A DNA stretch of 64,000 nt from positions 806,001 through 870,000 of the forward strand of contig JAYJMM010000111.1 in the NCBI GenBank assembly GCA_037349105.1. Reading direction: 5' to 3'. Positions within the stretch are counted from its first letter, which is position 1, and each line of letters begins with the position of its first letter. This stretch comes from Limnomonas spitsbergensis (lineage: Eukaryota > Chlorophyta > Chlorophyceae > Chlamydomonadales). Both the position numbers and the translations under genes were made by a program. This document shows, piece by piece, positions 1 through 11,639 of this stretch. Under the pieces are notes generated by a model. It searched no databases, was not told where the DNA came from, and saw only the letters and a program-made list of their open reading frames with translations.

Positions 1-3000
1 TCCAACGCATGTGCTACGGATCTGGCCGACCCTGCAGGCATAGTCCCATAATGGTTCATGGCTAACGCCTCTACAGCCATCGCCTCTACAGCCATCGCCC
101 AGTGGTTTACCTGACTGGCTACCTGCCCTTCTGGCACCCTCTGAGGGGCCACCTGAACTGGTCCTGCCTGACTGACCTCAGCCTGGTAGGCATCTCTGTC
201 CTGGCTAATTTCCATGTGGCCTGTCATGAAGCACGTGTGGCCTCCTGTCCCCTCCCACCTTGGCTGCTCGCCCTCCGGTGGTTCCTGTCGCGCTGGCGGT
301 TCTGGCCACGCGCTGGGGCCTGCTGCTGCCTGCTGAAAGCCCACTGCGCTGGAAGTCCCCATGGCTGTCTCGAAGTTCCTGCGCCGGCTCCCTATGGGCA
401 CCCCCTGGCCTCTGCCTGAGCCCCAGGTTCCATAGCCCCGCGCCGGGCCTGCGGGTGCCCCTGGCCTGTCGCCTGTCAGCCCGGCCTGCTCCGGGTTGGT
501 GCACTCGTTGGCAAAGTGCCCCGGCTGATTGCACTTGAAGCACAATCCACCATGGCGCGGTCCCAGGTGACGCCTAGGCTCTGCCGCCCCGCTGCCCTCT
601 GCCAGGGTTCTGTTTGTCGGCCCGGGGCCTGGGCCTCTCTGGTGCTCCTGCCCCTGCCTGTAAGGCCTGGCAAACTCAGCATGGTGCCGTTCCCTGGATC
701 TGCCCCTGGGCTGGTCCCTGCATGGTGACCGCTGCCTGCGGTCCCTGCTTCTCTCCTCGCTGTTGCTGCGCCGCCCTGCGCCTTGCCGCTGGGTTCTGGC
801 TGCTGGCGTAGGCACCGTACCTTGGCGTCCCTCACTGATGGATTTCTCCGCGCTTCTGCTGCACTGCCTTAGCCTTCTGTCCCCTGAGCCGCTCTCGTCG
901 CTGCTAGCAGAACTGCGCTTCTTCGGCTCCTCCATGCCGGAATGCTCGCTGTCCACGTCTGGTAGCGGGGACGGGGTCGCCAACATTGCCCTGACGCACC
1001 CCGCCAACTCTGGGTCTGTTTCAAATGGGAGCGGCTGCCCGTGGTTTGGCGGCCCCCCCAAGTGCTGTAGTCCCAGGGCCTCCTGCAGCCCGTTCAGCTC
1101 ATCTGCCCGCAGGATGTACTCCCGCTGAACCGTGGTCATGACCTGCTGACCATCCGTGATGCACTTCCACCCGGCCAGCTGGCCTTTCAGGTAATCCACG
1201 ATGCTTGCTGACTGCGCCCACATCTGACGCTCTCTCCATCTTAGAGCCTTTTTCAGCCCGTCAACTTGCCCGGCCAGCCTGCCGATGTGCCTGTCCTGTA
1301 GGCTGTTTCCTGGTTTGGGCACCTTTTCTACGCTGCATTCTTCCTCCTCCTCCGCTTCCTGTGCCTCCTCCTCTGATTCCTGCGCCTCGTCATTGCTGTT
1401 GCTGGCTGGTTGCGCGGGGGCCCTTGCTGCCCCTGGCTTCCCTTGCAACTGCTGCTGTTGCGCCTGCCTACCCTTGCCGACGCTGGCATGCTGCACACTA
1501 GGCCCTGCCACCTGCGGTTGCTTTTGCAGCTGCTGCTGCTGCTGCTGCTGCTCTCCCCTGCTGCGCTTTGAAGTTGCCTGTGCAGCTCTGTCGGCTGCAG
1601 CTGTGCCGTATCCCCTCTTCTGCGCTGCAGGCGGCCCTGCCTGCACCGCAGGCGCTGTTTCGGGTGTCCGCGAAAAGACCCGAATTCTCCTCTCACACTC
1701 CTCCTCCGAGTGCTTGTCTGGCTTTCCGCACAAGGCGCACGGGTAGGCGGGGCATGCTGGCATGAAGTCCCTGACCGCCTTCTTTTCAATGTCAGAGATT
1801 TCCACGGCTCTGCGCGCTCTTGACACTTCCTCTGCGGTTGGCGCGGCGGCCTCTGCCCCTGCTGCCTCGACTGGCACCGGCCTGTGCCTCTGTAGCCTGG
1901 GGTTTGCCTGGTTGCTGGGTCCTGCGTCCTGTCCAGCTCTCATAGCGGCACCTGCGCGTGTGGCCATGGAATGCTGTAAGAGCGGTTCGTGCTCTGTTTC
2001 AACTGTTGCAGCTGGCCACCCCTCTCTTTCTGCGAATCCACACTGAATTCCTGCCCATGCCACTGCTGCTGCCTGGTACCCCCCTGCCGGAGATGCCCGC
2101 AGTAGTGGCAGTGTAAGGTCCTTGACCCCTTGCACTCTCTGTGGGCCCTCTCTGGGCCGTAAGGTCAGCCTTCCTGCTGCCTCTAAGACCCCGTTATACA
2201 TGAGAAACTCTGGGTTCCCTACCAAGTGCTCATATGCATCCGGTGGTGTCTTAACGACCCTGACCACCGTGGGCTCCATAATGGCATTGGGCCCTCCGTA
2301 TCCATACACCACATAAATGAACAGTACTCCATACAGATCTGCCCCTGCATTGTCTGTGGTACGTATCTTCTCGTCCGTGCGCACCAGCTCAGCCCCCATG
2401 GCAACTAATTGCTCTGCAATATTGACAGTGATGACATGGCACGTGCATGCTGAGTCCATGAGGGCCTTCTGAGCCACCAGGACCTTTCCTTTGACCATAA
2501 ATCCCACACATTGCTCCAGGTTGCTTCTGTCATTTTTGAAATACTGCAGCTTGGGTGCAGCTGGCCTAGGATACTGTCTGTTGTTCTGATTCCTGCCATA
2601 CGGCCTGCCTGCCGCCTGTCCCTGCTGCGGCCTTGGCGGCAGGGGATACTGCTGTTGCTGCGGATACTGCTGTTGCGTCTGTCTGGCCGGTCCAGGTGTG
2701 ATGTCTGTAACCAGGGGCATAGGTCTGCGCTCATCCCTGGCCCTGGGCGCCCTGCAATCCCTGGCTAGGTGCGTCGTGCTACCACACTGGAAGCATGCCT
2801 TGGCTGCGCCTGAGGCACCTTCAGCGCTGCTATGTGCCGCCCCCGTTTGGTCCGCCCAGGCAACTCCTCTGGGTTTACCATCCATCCGCGCCTGTGGTAC
2901 TGCTGCTGCGCCTGCGGGGTGCATAATTCCGTCAAGGCGTGTCCGCATCTCCCATTGTCCTGCTCTCTCTTTTCTGCCCCTGTTGGGCTGTGCTTCTCCA

Positions 3001-6000
3001 TGGCCAGACCCGCTGTTGGTTATCTGCCTGAAGCCGGTACCTCCCAGGTCACCCATTTCCAGGGCAAACCTCTCCCACAGCACCACCTGCTGCGTGAGTA
3101 CTGCGATTTGGTCTTCATCACTCATGCTGAGGTACCCTGGCACCGTCATAACAAACTTGCTCAGCTTGGCTCTAGCAACTGCTGGAAGTCCGTCATGGAA
3201 CATGCGCGAGACCGAGTGGCTTCTGCCGAAGTGATCTACTGCATCCCTTGAGATCTGCAGCAACTCTGCTGTTGTCAGCACTCTGTGAGCAAATGCTTCC
3301 ACCGTCTCCTCTGGCTTGACGTCTGGGTCTAGAGTAGTCTTTACTCCTAACCTGAGGTTGGTGATGGCCGTCCTCTCCTCTGAAGTTGGCTTTCCCACCT
3401 CCTCCTGGACCACCCTGATCCACAAAGTGAGTAGCGAAGCTTCACAACCCTGCCCCTCAGCTGGGGCTATCCACAGCTGTCCGATCCGCTCCACCTCTCT
3501 GGCAATTCTGTTTCCTGCGTGTGGCGCTGCCCTGATGGCCGCCATCAGCGGCCTCATGCTGGCCGGTTTGCTGTCCCACAGCTTGACCAGCGACTTGATC
3601 AGCAACGTCATAGCTGACGGCGACTGGCATGATCCAGCTATTTCACCTGCTACCACAGCCAATGCTGGCTGGTCATCTGACATTGCCAACCTGTTGTGCG
3701 ATCCCCAGTATCCACACGCCTGGCAATACTTCCTGGCTGCAACTGCGCCTGGGTGTGACATATCCAGGACTGGTACGTTGCCTTGGATGGCTGGGATCTT
3801 GGCGACCTTGGCTACCCCTGCCAGCTGCAGTACCATCTGCTGCTGCAGCTGCAGGTTCACCTTCGCCTGCTCCCGATCGAGCCTTTTCATTTCCTGGTCG
3901 CTGGACTCCTGTCTGGCCCCCGACCTGCGTCTGTCCGCTCCTCCTGGTCCCGAATCTACTGATTCTGACCGCGACCCCGGTCCTCCACTGCCGCCCCTCG
4001 ATGGGCTGCGGCCTGAATGATACCTGTCATGTCTGTTATAATCCTCATCCTGATCGTGAGCGTCTCGTGATGGCTGTCTGCCCGCTCTGCCTGCCGAGCT
4101 TTTACTTCCTTCGGGTGGCGGACGTTCTGATTCGCTTCTGCCTGGTCTGCTGTCAGATCCAGGCCTTCGAGACTGTGCTCTACCGGGCTCTGCCTGTCCC
4201 CTGGGCAGCTCCTGGTCTTGCCATTCCTGCCGCCCTCCTCTGCTGTGTTCCGCTGGTCCCCTGGCTTGCTCCTGGTTCTGCTGGCTTGGCTGTTCCCTGC
4301 CCTCTGCCTGTCTTCTGGGCGGCTCTTGGCTGTGCTGGTGAGGCTGTTCCCTGGAGTATGCTTGCCCCCTGGGCGGCTCCTGGCTCTGCCGACCTGGCTG
4401 CGTCCCGCCTGTGTAATTCCTGGCATAGGAATCAGACTGTGTTTCCTCTCTGGTCTCCTGTATTTTTGGACCACTGCTCCGTGCGCTGCCCGCAGGCTCA
4501 TTTCTCCTGGCTCCCCTTGCTGCGCCTGACTGCCTGTTCCTCAGGAATTCCTTGATGTAATCCACCTGGGTTTCCTGGTATGCGTTCTCTTTGTTCTCGA
4601 CTATGCGCAGCAACTCATAAGACTCTTGCCTGCTTGCTCTGCGTGTTGCTGTGCTTTGCTCTGCCATCCTGGCGAGTGATTGGCTAGTCAATTCCGCCCT
4701 TTCGCTGGCGGCTGGACTGCTGGCTCTGGGCGCTTCCCTGCCCCTTGGCCGTCCTCTGAGGCTGGGCTCGCTGCTGACCTCGAAAGCTGCAGATCTGAGT
4801 GTTGGTGTTGGCGCGGCTCCCGCCTGCTGCTGCCACCTTTGCACCTCCCTGCGCCCCTCAGGCCGCTGCACCTCTGTTTCAAATCCTTCCCACGCCTGGT
4901 CCTCCTCATCCTCTGGCTCTGATCCAGGTTCCTCCTGGTCTCCTGTGACCTCGTTGCACCATTCATCTGCGAAGGCTTTAACAGCCCTGGCTGCTTCGTG
5001 TCCCGCCCTTCCCTTGGATACCTGTCCAAGGGCGGCTAACAGTATCGCCCTGTCCAACCCTGTGTGGGGGATACCCAACATGGCCTTTGTTGCCCACCCC
5101 CGCAGATGATGGGCCTTGAACTCCTCAATGGCTGAGACCTAGTCCTGGAAATGCAAGAACGTCCTGGAGCACACTTGCTTCCACAGGTCTGTTGCCCACT
5201 GTACAATTCCTGCCCAACCAATCGGCCCTTCCGACTCCTCATTGCCGCACACTACTCCCCCAGCCTCGGAGCGCTCTGGCTCTCTTTGCATCTGGCTGCT
5301 AGATCCCTCCTTGGATGTCTGCGCAGGTCTGTTTGCACTGGGTGGAAAACTGGACAGCGGTGTGCCGAAGACTGTAGATCCAGCTCCTCTTCTAACCAGT
5401 GCCTTGCGCGGCTGCAGCTGCTGCACGGGACGCAGTTCTGCTGTCGTCTGCTGCCCCTGCTTTTTCTGAGCTGGGTCTGGCTGTTCTTCCTCGGATATTA
5501 GGTCAGCCCAAGGCTCCCCTACCGGCTCAACTGGTTTCTCCTTTTCCTTGCCTGCCTGTGAGCTCTGTCTGCCCGCTGCTGGCTGGGGCTCAGCTTCCTC
5601 GTGCTTGACCCCTGTGGTCACATTCCTGGCCCCATCTTCCTCTGTCTTTATTCGAGGTTTGTCTGTGCCGGTTTTATCACAGCCTGCAAACTTGTCTGAA
5701 GCTGCGGCTACCTTGGCCCTTAGATCCGGTTGGCTGGGTTCTTTTTCAACCCGCTGTGCAACACTCGCCATCCTGGGCAGGCTCTGCTGCAGCTCGGCCT
5801 CAGATTCACTGTTCTGTTGCGTGTCACAGCTCTGGGATGCTTCCGTTGCTTGATCCAAGATCAGCTCTGGGGTTCCTGCTTGAGTCTGCCCCTGCTCGAA
5901 ATTCAGACTGCTGTCGGAACCAGCGGGCAATGGGCCCCCTCGACCAATGCCTTTTCGCGTTACTAGTACTGCTCCATCTGCCTGCGCCCCTGCCCCTCTG

Positions 6001-6224
6001 GGTGGTACGCGGCCCGGCTCAGGTACCCTGCAGTCCTCTGCAGGCGGTTCCACTGGCCCTGCCAGCTTTTCCGCCATCAACAGGGCCTCTGCTACAATCT
6101 CAGCACTAGCATTTTTTAGGTCTACACCCGGCTCCAGCCCCCTCAGACGCCCACTCTTCCGTTGGACGTCAGGGTGCTGGTGCCTATCGGGGTTCAGATC
6201 TACGCCTGTCATTTCCACAGGCAT
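1..6224 (-). CDS. Gag-like retrotransposon polyprotein (partial, one in-frame TAG)
   Basis: One minus-strand frame runs from an ATG at 6224 to the left edge, about 2,074 codons, with a single stop (TAG, 5139-5141). In order it contains: an acidic, Pro/Gln-rich N-terminal part; a long Arg/Gln/Glu-rich stretch (about 5080-3850); a helical capsid-like region (about 3650-3050, including EAFAHRVLTTAELL and FHDGLPAVARAKL); a CCHC zinc knuckle CFQCGSTTHLARDC; a retropepsin-type active site ALMDSACTCHVI near 2460; then two more knuckles near 1710-1740 and 500-545. This order is Gag followed by protease, as in LTR retrotransposons. No reverse transcriptase or integrase is visible, so it would have to lie beyond the left edge. 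If the TAG is a true stop, a second start is the ATG at 5081. Family assignment below the Gag-protease level is not possible. The retroelement call is confident; full-length function is doubtful. Confidence 0.75.
501..542 (-). other. CCHC zinc knuckle 3
   Basis: Encodes CFKCNQPGHFANEC with canonical C-x2-C-x4-H-x4-C spacing. An Arg/Ser-rich stretch (RSRDRRQRSPCRDQPRGRSR) lies just N-terminal to it. Confidence 0.9.
1698..1742 (-). other. Variant zinc knuckle 2
   Basis: Encodes CALCGKPDKHSEEEC, spacing C-x2-C-x5-H-x4-C, one residue longer than the standard knuckle. It lies downstream of the protease motif, an unusual place. Confidence 0.65.
2400..2500 (-). other. Retropepsin-like aspartic protease active-site region
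   Basis: The frame reads VLVAQKALMDSACTCHVITV. The hydrophobic-hydrophobic-D-S-A core matches the D-T/S-G/A active site of retroviral-type proteases, placed just after a zinc knuckle as expected. A flap and second conserved motif were not confirmed. Confidence 0.65.
2754..2795 (-). other. CCHC zinc knuckle 1
   Basis: The segment encodes CFQCGSTTHLARDC, spacing C-x2-C-x4-H-x4-C, exactly the nucleic-acid-binding knuckle of retroelement Gag proteins. It lies between the capsid-like region and the protease motif. Confidence 0.9.
5139..5141 (-). other. In-frame TAG in the Gag-like frame
   Basis: This is the only stop between 6224 and 1 in this frame. It follows residues FLHFQD and precedes VSAIEEF. 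CAG (Gln) is frequent around it, so a single C-to-T change is a simple origin. Programmed readthrough is possible but nothing visible supports it. Confidence 0.8.
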
Positions 6225-6329
6225 TTTACGAACCGCACTGTCCTGCAGGTGTGCTGGCTACACCCCCTACAAAACCTGCTAACGTTAGGCTTCTGCTCCT
6301 TATCCCTACTGCAATCTGGTGAGGATCTG

Positions 6330-6575
6330 CTAGTCAAGGCCGGACGGCAGGTACAGCAATTTCGCAGGATAGGCCTTGCCCTCTGCTTTTATGCTCACTA
6401 AACTTTTTAATCTGGCGGAATCCTTCTTCGCCTTTTTAGTCCCTCCCACCTTTGCTGGCTGGGCTGCTTCTAGCTGGCACACGTCCCTTGCGGATGTCTC
6501 GCCTCCAGGCGGATATATCCTCTTGCGCTGTGTCAGTTCCTCTCTGACACCTGCGGGGATCCTTTGGTACACCAC
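6330..6575 (-). CDS. Small basic ORF upstream of the Gag-like frame, unknown
   Basis: An 81-residue frame rich in Lys/Arg/Ala (GGTKKAKKDSARLKSL), in the same phase as the Gag-like frame but separated from it by several stops between 6229 and 6332. It may be a leader ORF or a decayed 5' part of the element. Not recognised. Confidence 0.3.
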   Translation of the reverse strand: MVYQRIPAGVREELTQRKRIYPPGGETSARDVCQLEAAQPAKVGGTKKAKKDSARLKSLVSIKAEGKAYPAKLLYLPSGLD

Positions 6576-6905
6576 AAAATTTTAAACTTGGATGATCTAT
6601 CCACAAGTTCACTTCTGTCAATGATGAACGATTGGATACACCTGATCACAATCTGCAGTCACACAGGAATTATCTGCTGGGTGTATAAATCCACAGCCAG
6701 ATCCTCAAGCCTCTCCTGGACTCAACACTAAGTTTGCCACTCTCAGTGATTCTCAGGGCTTAACTTGGCACTCTCTATGGAGACTACCACAGCAAAGTGC
6801 AGTTCATATGCTGTCCAAGGTCGTTTGCATACAAACAAAATTCCAACTTCACTGCACAAGCACCTTTAGCAGGAATTGGCAAATCAGGCTGATCAGGCTA
6901 GATCT

Positions 6906-7355
6906 ACTTCGTCCCTTTCTAAAGGACACGCGATGTGCGCTTCAGGTCCGTGGCGGACTTCTTTCCTCACGGCAGTGATGGACGCCTACGGGCAGGCTCA
7001 GTGACTATTCACTGGCTGCGAGTGCTCTTCGAGTTAAGCAGCTGGCTGGTTATTTGTGTATATAGCAATTGACTTAGGGGCATAGGCCTTCTGGCCGTCT
7101 GGTCGCGATCCAGCTGGGCTATGTTAAGGGCACTTACCGCGTATCACGCGGAGAGATGGACGGGACGTAGACTGCGTACTTCTTCTTCTGCAGGGTCTCG
7201 TTTCTCTTACTGGGGTACTTGTCTCCAGCTAGTTCAACGGAGGCTGAGCTAGGCTTGACTCGAATTAAGGTACTGACTTATGTGTAAGCTGTAGGTCTCG
7301 AAGACGGCCGGTGCTTGTTACAAATAGAGGTCTGTCCTTTAGAAAGGGACGAAGT
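6906..7355. repeat. 23-bp perfect inverted repeat pair upstream of the Gag-like frame
   Basis: 6906-6928 (acttcgtccctttctaaagg plus 3 bases) is exactly the reverse complement of 7333-7355. Just outside, ggctag (about 6898) and ctagcc (about 7358) extend the pairing after a short gap. The arms are 404 bp apart. They could be termini of a small insertion or part of the retroelement's end structure. Confidence 0.8.
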
Positions 7356-7559
7356 AACTAGCCAAGGCAATTGCCGGGATACAGGGACCCGGCAGGCCCA
7401 ATACAGAGTACGGTAGAACCTGTCAAACTTATCCTGCGTAAGCGGGTTTCTAGGTCTCAGCTCAAATACGGAGACTCCGCAGAGAAGCTGCGGAGTCACC
7501 TGGGCCGCTAACTGCGGTCTAAACGGTTCTGTCACGTATACTGTAATATACTGTGACAT
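7278..7559 (-). CDS. Possible short coding segment, unknown
   Basis: A 93-residue frame with fairly ordinary composition in its first two thirds (FDRFYRTLYWACRVPV). It overlaps the right arm of the inverted repeat. No family recognised; it may be part of the retroelement leader or chance. Confidence 0.2.
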   Translation of the reverse strand: MSQYITVYVTEPFRPQLAAQVTPQLLCGVSVFELRPRNPLTQDKFDRFYRTLYWACRVPVSRQLPWLVTSSLSKGQTSICNKHRPSSRPTAYT

Positions 7560-7567
7560 ATGTAACT

Positions 7568-7634
7568 GCAGAATAGCAGCTCAGCAGTAGCAGCTCAGCA
7601 TTAGCAGCTCAGCAATAGCAGCTCAGCAATACCA
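7568..7634. repeat. Short 15-bp tandem repeat
   Basis: About four imperfect copies of agcagctcagcaata. Confidence 0.8.
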
Positions 7635-8848
7635 GTTCATACCAGGTCGGACTCACCAATATAAAGTGTCCCCCCCTTAATCCACTATTCGTGAATAAAC
7701 CGGGGCCTATAACCACCATTACACGTTGTGATTGCGGACTTGCGGTCTAGATTACAGCTCTTTCTTAATTGCATGCAAGCTAAAAAGCCTTACTTGCGCG
7801 CAATTACGCGTTACGCCGTAATTGACCGTAATTACTTACACAAAAAACGGATTACGGCGTAATCGCACAGCACTGATCCTGAATCCTTGATTATGCACGA
7901 GCTCAATTATTTTCGAAAGTGCTCTCACATCAATGCTGTTGGGTGGTCGTTCTTAACGACTGCATGAACGCAGGCCTTCCATTGCCGTACTACGGTATTC
8001 ACTCAATTGGATGGACGCCTAGATAGAGCAGGAAGCTGGCTTCATAATTGAAGGCCCTGGCTGAGATCGGCTTTCGAGCGACCACGAATTCAACCACATC
8101 CGTTTAGGGGGTTGTGAGCCTTTTGCGCACCCGGTGGACCGGCCATCACCGGCGGCAACGGTGCGCTTCTTATTCTATCATGATCAATGACGTGCATGAT
8201 AGATCGGAGGCTGTAGAGGCTGTTGCATGCTCTCGGTGCCCAACAACACGCTACGATGAGCACGCAGACAGACTGGACACGCGGTGAAAAGGGTTCGATC
8301 ACGAGAAGCACTTATGCAGTCGCATGCACTCATGCATACCGGCTAATCAAAGAAGGTAGGGCCTCCTTAGCTGCAACGAACAGCCATGCATGTGACCTCG
8401 GGGAATTCAGCAGAGGGGCAACAGCTATGCACACACAAATCACAATGGCCAAGACAATTACAGACACAACGGGTCGGCGTTTATTTTTTAGAGACTCAGC
8501 TACATGTCAGCTACACTTTGGCCTATGGCGTGAGTCCCCATTTGTGGCCAGTCGTATTGCTCTGGCTACCAGTCGTAAGCCAATCCATTTTAAGGCCCAA
8601 TCGGGCCTTCAGCGGCCGCCGGTGATCTGGTGGCCGAAAATGAAAACACTGCGATGGACACACCAGCACATTTGTAGATGTGCGTAGTGGCAAAGTTCCT
8701 GAGAGGGCCCCATTAGCATGCACCCGGGCTTTTATCTTTCTTTTAGCATTTCTCCCAAATCGTGCCTTGATGACCCAGAGCATTCACAGCATCTACAGGC
8801 TGGGATAAGCGCAAGTTGCGCTGTATGAGCTACATATCAGCTACAGAG

Positions 8849-8900
8849 CGGCCGAGCTTTGAGCGAGCCCAGAGGTGTAACGTTATTGACATATCAGCTA
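8849..8900 (+). repeat. Dispersed repeat family copy A
   Basis: Begins cggccgagc, contains cccagaggtgtaacg and ends gacatatcagct. Shares this order with copies at 9055, 11116, 62908 and, inverted, 63412 and 63735. Confidence 0.75.
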
Positions 8901-9054
8901 TAGAGTGCTCTAGGCTTAATAGGGGCAGGGATACTTCGAGCAGCCTTTTCCTTTTAGGGGGGGGTATTCCTTTCTCCTTTGTGTTCTTCTCCCTCTTTCG
9001 ATCTTTCCTCAAGTTCCTTTTCTTCCCGCCCAACGGGACAGTTGGGCACCCACG

Positions 9055-9110
9055 CGGCCGAGCCTTTTTGGTCCGGGCCCAGAGGTGTAATGTCATTGAC
9101 ATATCAGCTA
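9055..9110 (+). repeat. Dispersed repeat family copy B
   Basis: Contains cggccgagcctttttg, gggcccagaggtgtaatg and tcattgacatatcagct. It is close to copy C at 11116. Confidence 0.8.
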
Positions 9111-10965
9111 CAACCGGGCACCCCGCCAGAGGCCCCAGGCGTAGCAAGCCATTAGCCATATGGCATGCTCCTTGGGCTGCTGGCCGTAGTCCGGCCCACG
9201 TTTGGTCCCAACGGGGCCTTCAACTCAGATGTACTATAATAATTATGTTGTAAAGAGCACCGCCTCGCTCTATACTATCTGTACCTCCTTAGGATGCGAT
9301 ATATCATCCATTGCACAGTCCAGATGTACATCACATGTACATCAGTATTCCATCTCAGACCTAGTAGCTTTAGGAACGCTACAGTGTGGCAGCTACTGAT
9401 GGTGGCCTCGTAGCCCATAGATAAACACTCAGCACAACCACAGAGAAACGACAGCCTGGGTCCTCCAGCTCCACTGGAAGGAGGGCCATTGCTTTGACTA
9501 GAGACTGGCCCATGCTGACCATCCTCAGCAGACTCGAGTACCACTACTCTGGCAGACACGGGGGAGGCAGCGCAACGTTATGGCCTCAAAGGCCAGAATC
9601 CACATCGATCATGTAATGGGCCTTGAGCATAGCATTCTTAAGGTTAGCTATCAGCGGAACCGCATCAGATGTAAGGTGGGGGTCCGTCAGGTGCAGCGTC
9701 TTCCTCATCAAGCGCATCAACTTGTGTGCGAAGTGACAGTCACGAAGTGCTATTTCAAACAATCGCTGCCTGGGTGTTCGCACCTAGGAGAAAAGAATAC
9801 TAAAGAAGTGCAAATACCCCCACACATTTTTCTATCAGGTAAACGTTTCTGGAAGCGCCTCCGTACGAGGAACCCTAACAAACAAAATGTGTAGGGAGTT
9901 GGTTAACGTGCATCTGCAAGGCAGGTGCACGGTGAACTGCATGTCTTGACTCTTGATGACGGACTGCTGAGTGCACCAAATCACCAATGTGTGAATGTGG
10001 TGCACCATGCAGCTTGCAGCCTGTTAGTCCTGAGGCTTGCGAATTTTGTGGCCTTCTGTCATTGTGTGGCGGGATAGAATACTAGGCCAGCTGACCAGGT
10101 CAAAATCTCCAAATGCAGCCAGCAGCTGGCAATCAATTCCCACTTACGCCATGGACAAGATATTATACGCGCCTGCTGCTGAGAAAGGTTCTGCCAAACA
10201 TCAATGCATCAACTTGCTCCATCTGTACGACCGTTGAGGGTACCAGCCGTTATCATGCCACTGTCTTGAGGCTTGAGCCACCACTCTGTAAATCACATTG
10301 AATGTCAGCCCACCCTGTTAAACAGCTAACGGAGGCAGGTATGCCGGTATGGCGAGATATCCCATAAACGCTGAGCAGTTTTGTGGGGCGTTCGGCTAGG
10401 ATGTCACTACCGGTCAATGACGTTAATCCACTGGACCATGCTAGGATGTCACTACCGGTAAAAAGCTGAAGTAAAAGGCGCTCCATGTGCACCTGCTCAG
10501 GCTGAAGGTACGTGTTGATGTTCTGCCTCAGGTCTCAAGTTTCTGGAGAATTCTGTAGATACCTTGGTAGGTAGATAAGTATCCCGGGGTGGTTCCTATG
10601 CCTCATTTCTGTTTGGACATTTGACAGCCCGCTATATGATTGGATAGTTGGATACCATGAGAAGTGCACTGACCAGCTGATGGGCCTCGACCCCTCACGT
10701 ATCTCACAATTCCACCGTTTGACCGAGAAAACAAGGTTTGACGGGACTTCGGAGGCGCAGGTGTGGGTTACTTATCAGCCAGGCTTACACTCGAAGACAG
10801 CAGTCAGCAGCGTGACGGACGGCCCTTCAAAGGTAGGGCGCCAAAGACTTTCAACAGTTGAACCGGAACAGGCTTGGATCATTGGATTAGAGGCTCTGAC
10901 TTTTGTTGAGGACGTTGTACGCATTGTTATGGCCTAGATTTGTTGCTCGTGTTCGCCTTCTTGGG

Positions 10966-11172
10966 GAATAGGCTTCAGAGGGGCAAAGATACTTCGGGCT
11001 ATCGGGGGGGGGGGGGGGGGGGGGGGGGGGGTATTTCTCTCTCCTTTGTGTTCTTCCCCTTCTTCCCTCTAACCTTCAGTTTCTCTTCTTCCAAAGGAAC
11101 AGTTCGACGCCCACCCGGCCGAGCCTTTTTGAGCAGAGCCCAGAGGTGTTATGTCATTGACTCATCAGCCAG
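10966..11172 (+). repeat. Second copy of the 8930-9110 block, with a long G run
   Basis: Both blocks read in order: a gggcaaagatacttcg-like start, a G run, a ttctcctttgtgttcttc pyrimidine stretch, ggaacagttcgacgcccacc-like sequence, then the cggccgagc motif. The G run is about 8 here-to-there shorter in the first block and about 30 at 11001-11032. Confidence 0.75.
11116..11170 (+). repeat. Dispersed repeat family copy C
   Basis: Contains cggccgagcctttttgagc, gcccagaggtgttatg and tcattgactcatcagc. It forms the right end of a longer block that resembles 8930-9110. Confidence 0.8.
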
Positions 11173-11639
11173 GGGTCGTACACATTTTGTGTTTGATCAG
11201 CAGGGCGGGTATGCACCGTTCCAAACGCATTTTTTGTTTGCGGATGGGGGTTGAGACTGTTTTATAAACCAGGTCAGCACCTGTGGTCTGGGGTAACGTC
11301 ATCAACTTAAGTTCTGATACCGTACAAGTAGCCCTGAAAATAGCTGTATTTTGCCGTACACTTTATTTGCAAGAAAGAATCACCAAGTTACAGCATGCAA
11401 CAACGACCATACCTCTTTGACTCTAAATACACGACAACTGCACACCGCAGCTAACATAATGGGCAACAATGAGGGCGAGCCACAATTGCAGGTTGTTATA
11501 CAGCATCAAGGGCGCCAAGAGTCCAATTAAACAAAGAACGAACCTACAAACACTTGCTCTCCAACAACGGCCTTTTTCGGGCGGGTAGTCCTCACGTCTC
11601 AACCTCTCAACTGGGAATGCCATCAACACCACTTCGCCT

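Larger units (their letters stand above)
7640..11400. other. Non-coding stretch with dispersed repeats
   Basis: No convincing gene on either strand; only short frames without recognisable composition. It holds copies of the dispersed CGGCCGAGC family (8849, 9055, 11116), a duplicated block with a G run, and a GATGTCACTACCGGT sequence twice near 10395 and 10445. Confidence 0.6.

Noticed and set aside
3956..4501. Separate 181-codon minus-strand gene
   Set aside because: It is an alternative frame over an Arg/Gln-rich part of the Gag-like frame; the phase shared by all knuckles and the protease is the other one.
3316..4555. Plus-strand frames of 234 and 308 codons
   Set aside because: Antisense shadows of the Gag-like frame, which has three zinc knuckles and a protease motif.
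8223..8687. 154-codon plus-strand frame
   Set aside because: No recognisable motif or composition, overlapped by other frames, and in a dispersed-repeat region.
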